From assembly GCA_002494975.1 (NCBI GenBank), contig DADI01000070.1, positions 32,485-40,535 on the forward strand: a stretch of DNA of 8,051 nt, in the 5' to 3' direction. The translations under genes were made by a program, and so were the position numbers. Each line of letters begins with the position of its first letter. Positions within the stretch are counted from its first letter, which is position 1. This document shows, in pieces, positions 7,692-8,051 of this stretch. The stretch is from Euryarchaeota archaeon UBA556 (GTDB taxonomy: Archaea; Thermoplasmatota; Poseidoniia; Poseidoniales; Thalassarchaeaceae). The notes under the pieces are model-generated. The model saw only the letters and a list, made by a program, of their open reading frames with translations, had not been told where the DNA came from and searched no databases.

Positions 7692-8051
7692 TTAGTTAGG
7701 GCAAAGCCGCCAAAAACCTACTTTTGTCATGTCTCTCTGTCTTTTATGATGAGAATATTTAGCAGGTAGTGCAAAATCCGCTTCACCATACATCTCCACA
7801 TCCCAACCTTTAGATTCGAAAAATGGACGGATGTGAGTTGCACTCGCACTATGGAGTAAATGAGCAATTGAACCATTTTTCAGAATCATTTCTAAAAAAG
7901 GTCTATCGGCTTTTTCTTTCTGTCGACCCCATGGAGGATTACAAATTATCAAATCGACTTTTTTCAAAAAGGTATCACTGCTAATATGTTCATTGACTAT
8001 TAAACTAGAATTTAGAGCATTATGTTTAATTAAATTCTTCTCTAAAACATT
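7692..8051 (-). CDS. METTL5-like RNA methylase (COG2263), 5' end beyond window
   Basis: The frame is open to the right edge and ends in TAA at 7692-7694, giving the last 119 residues; the start and SAM-binding motif I lie outside. Key signs are V-D-L-I-I-C-N-P-P-W-G (partial residues 32-42), the (D/N)PP(F/W) catalytic motif of amino-N6-adenine methyltransferases, then H-L-L-H-S-A-S, and near the end L-P-A-K-Y-S-H-H-K (95-103). These match the C-terminal pattern of archaeal COG2263 proteins and eukaryotic METTL5, which makes m6A in small-subunit rRNA. Family members usually have NPPFG; NPPWG is a conservative change. The TTG at 7967 is internal, because family sequence continues upstream of it. 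It lies 56 bp before csl4 on the same strand. rRNA is the likely substrate by family knowledge; the exact site is not predictable here. Confidence 0.85.
   Translation of the reverse strand, partial: NVLEKNLIKHNALNSSLIVNEHISSDTFLKKVDLIICNPPWGRQKEKADRPFLEMILKNGSIAHLLHSASATHIRPFFESKGWDVEMYGEADFALPAKYSHHKRQRDMTKVGFWRLCPN

Overview
The window is AT-rich, densely coding and entirely on the minus strand. It fits an archaeal chromosome. A Csl4-type exosome subunit, a METTL5-like RNA methylase and a radical SAM/helix-hairpin-helix protein of the COG1031 type are archaeal hallmarks. The very long, Asp-, Ser- and Asn-rich secreted protein, with Ca-binding Asp repeats and a C-terminal membrane anchor, resembles surface proteins of low-GC marine Euryarchaeota (Poseidoniia, Marine Group II/III). 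The lineage is an inference from protein type, not from a marker gene.

In transcription order (right to left), the 3' part of a METTL5-like methylase gene enters at the right edge (8051-7692). After 56 bp comes a 424-residue Csl4 (7635-6361) that carries two unusual additions, a CxxC-x17-CxxC zinc finger and a C-terminal RRM. Eleven bases later a 603-residue radical SAM protein begins (6349-4538). After a 52-bp gap an open frame of at least 1495 codons runs from 4485 to the left edge without a stop. It encodes a modular surface protein: signal peptide, RCC1-like beta-propeller, a short Asp-rich Ca-binding segment, 16 Cys-paired ephrin-receptor-like repeats interrupted by a PPC-like beta-sandwich, a long TSP3-type Ca-binding stretch, a transmembrane helix and a charged tail.

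The first three genes form a plausible RNA-processing/RNA-modification cluster (methylase, exosome cap subunit, radical SAM enzyme with a nucleic-acid-binding motif). The surface protein is probably a separate functional unit that only follows in the same direction. I found no RNA genes, insertion sequences, CRISPR arrays, attachment sites or convincing terminators. No stretch longer than 60 bp lacks a gene.
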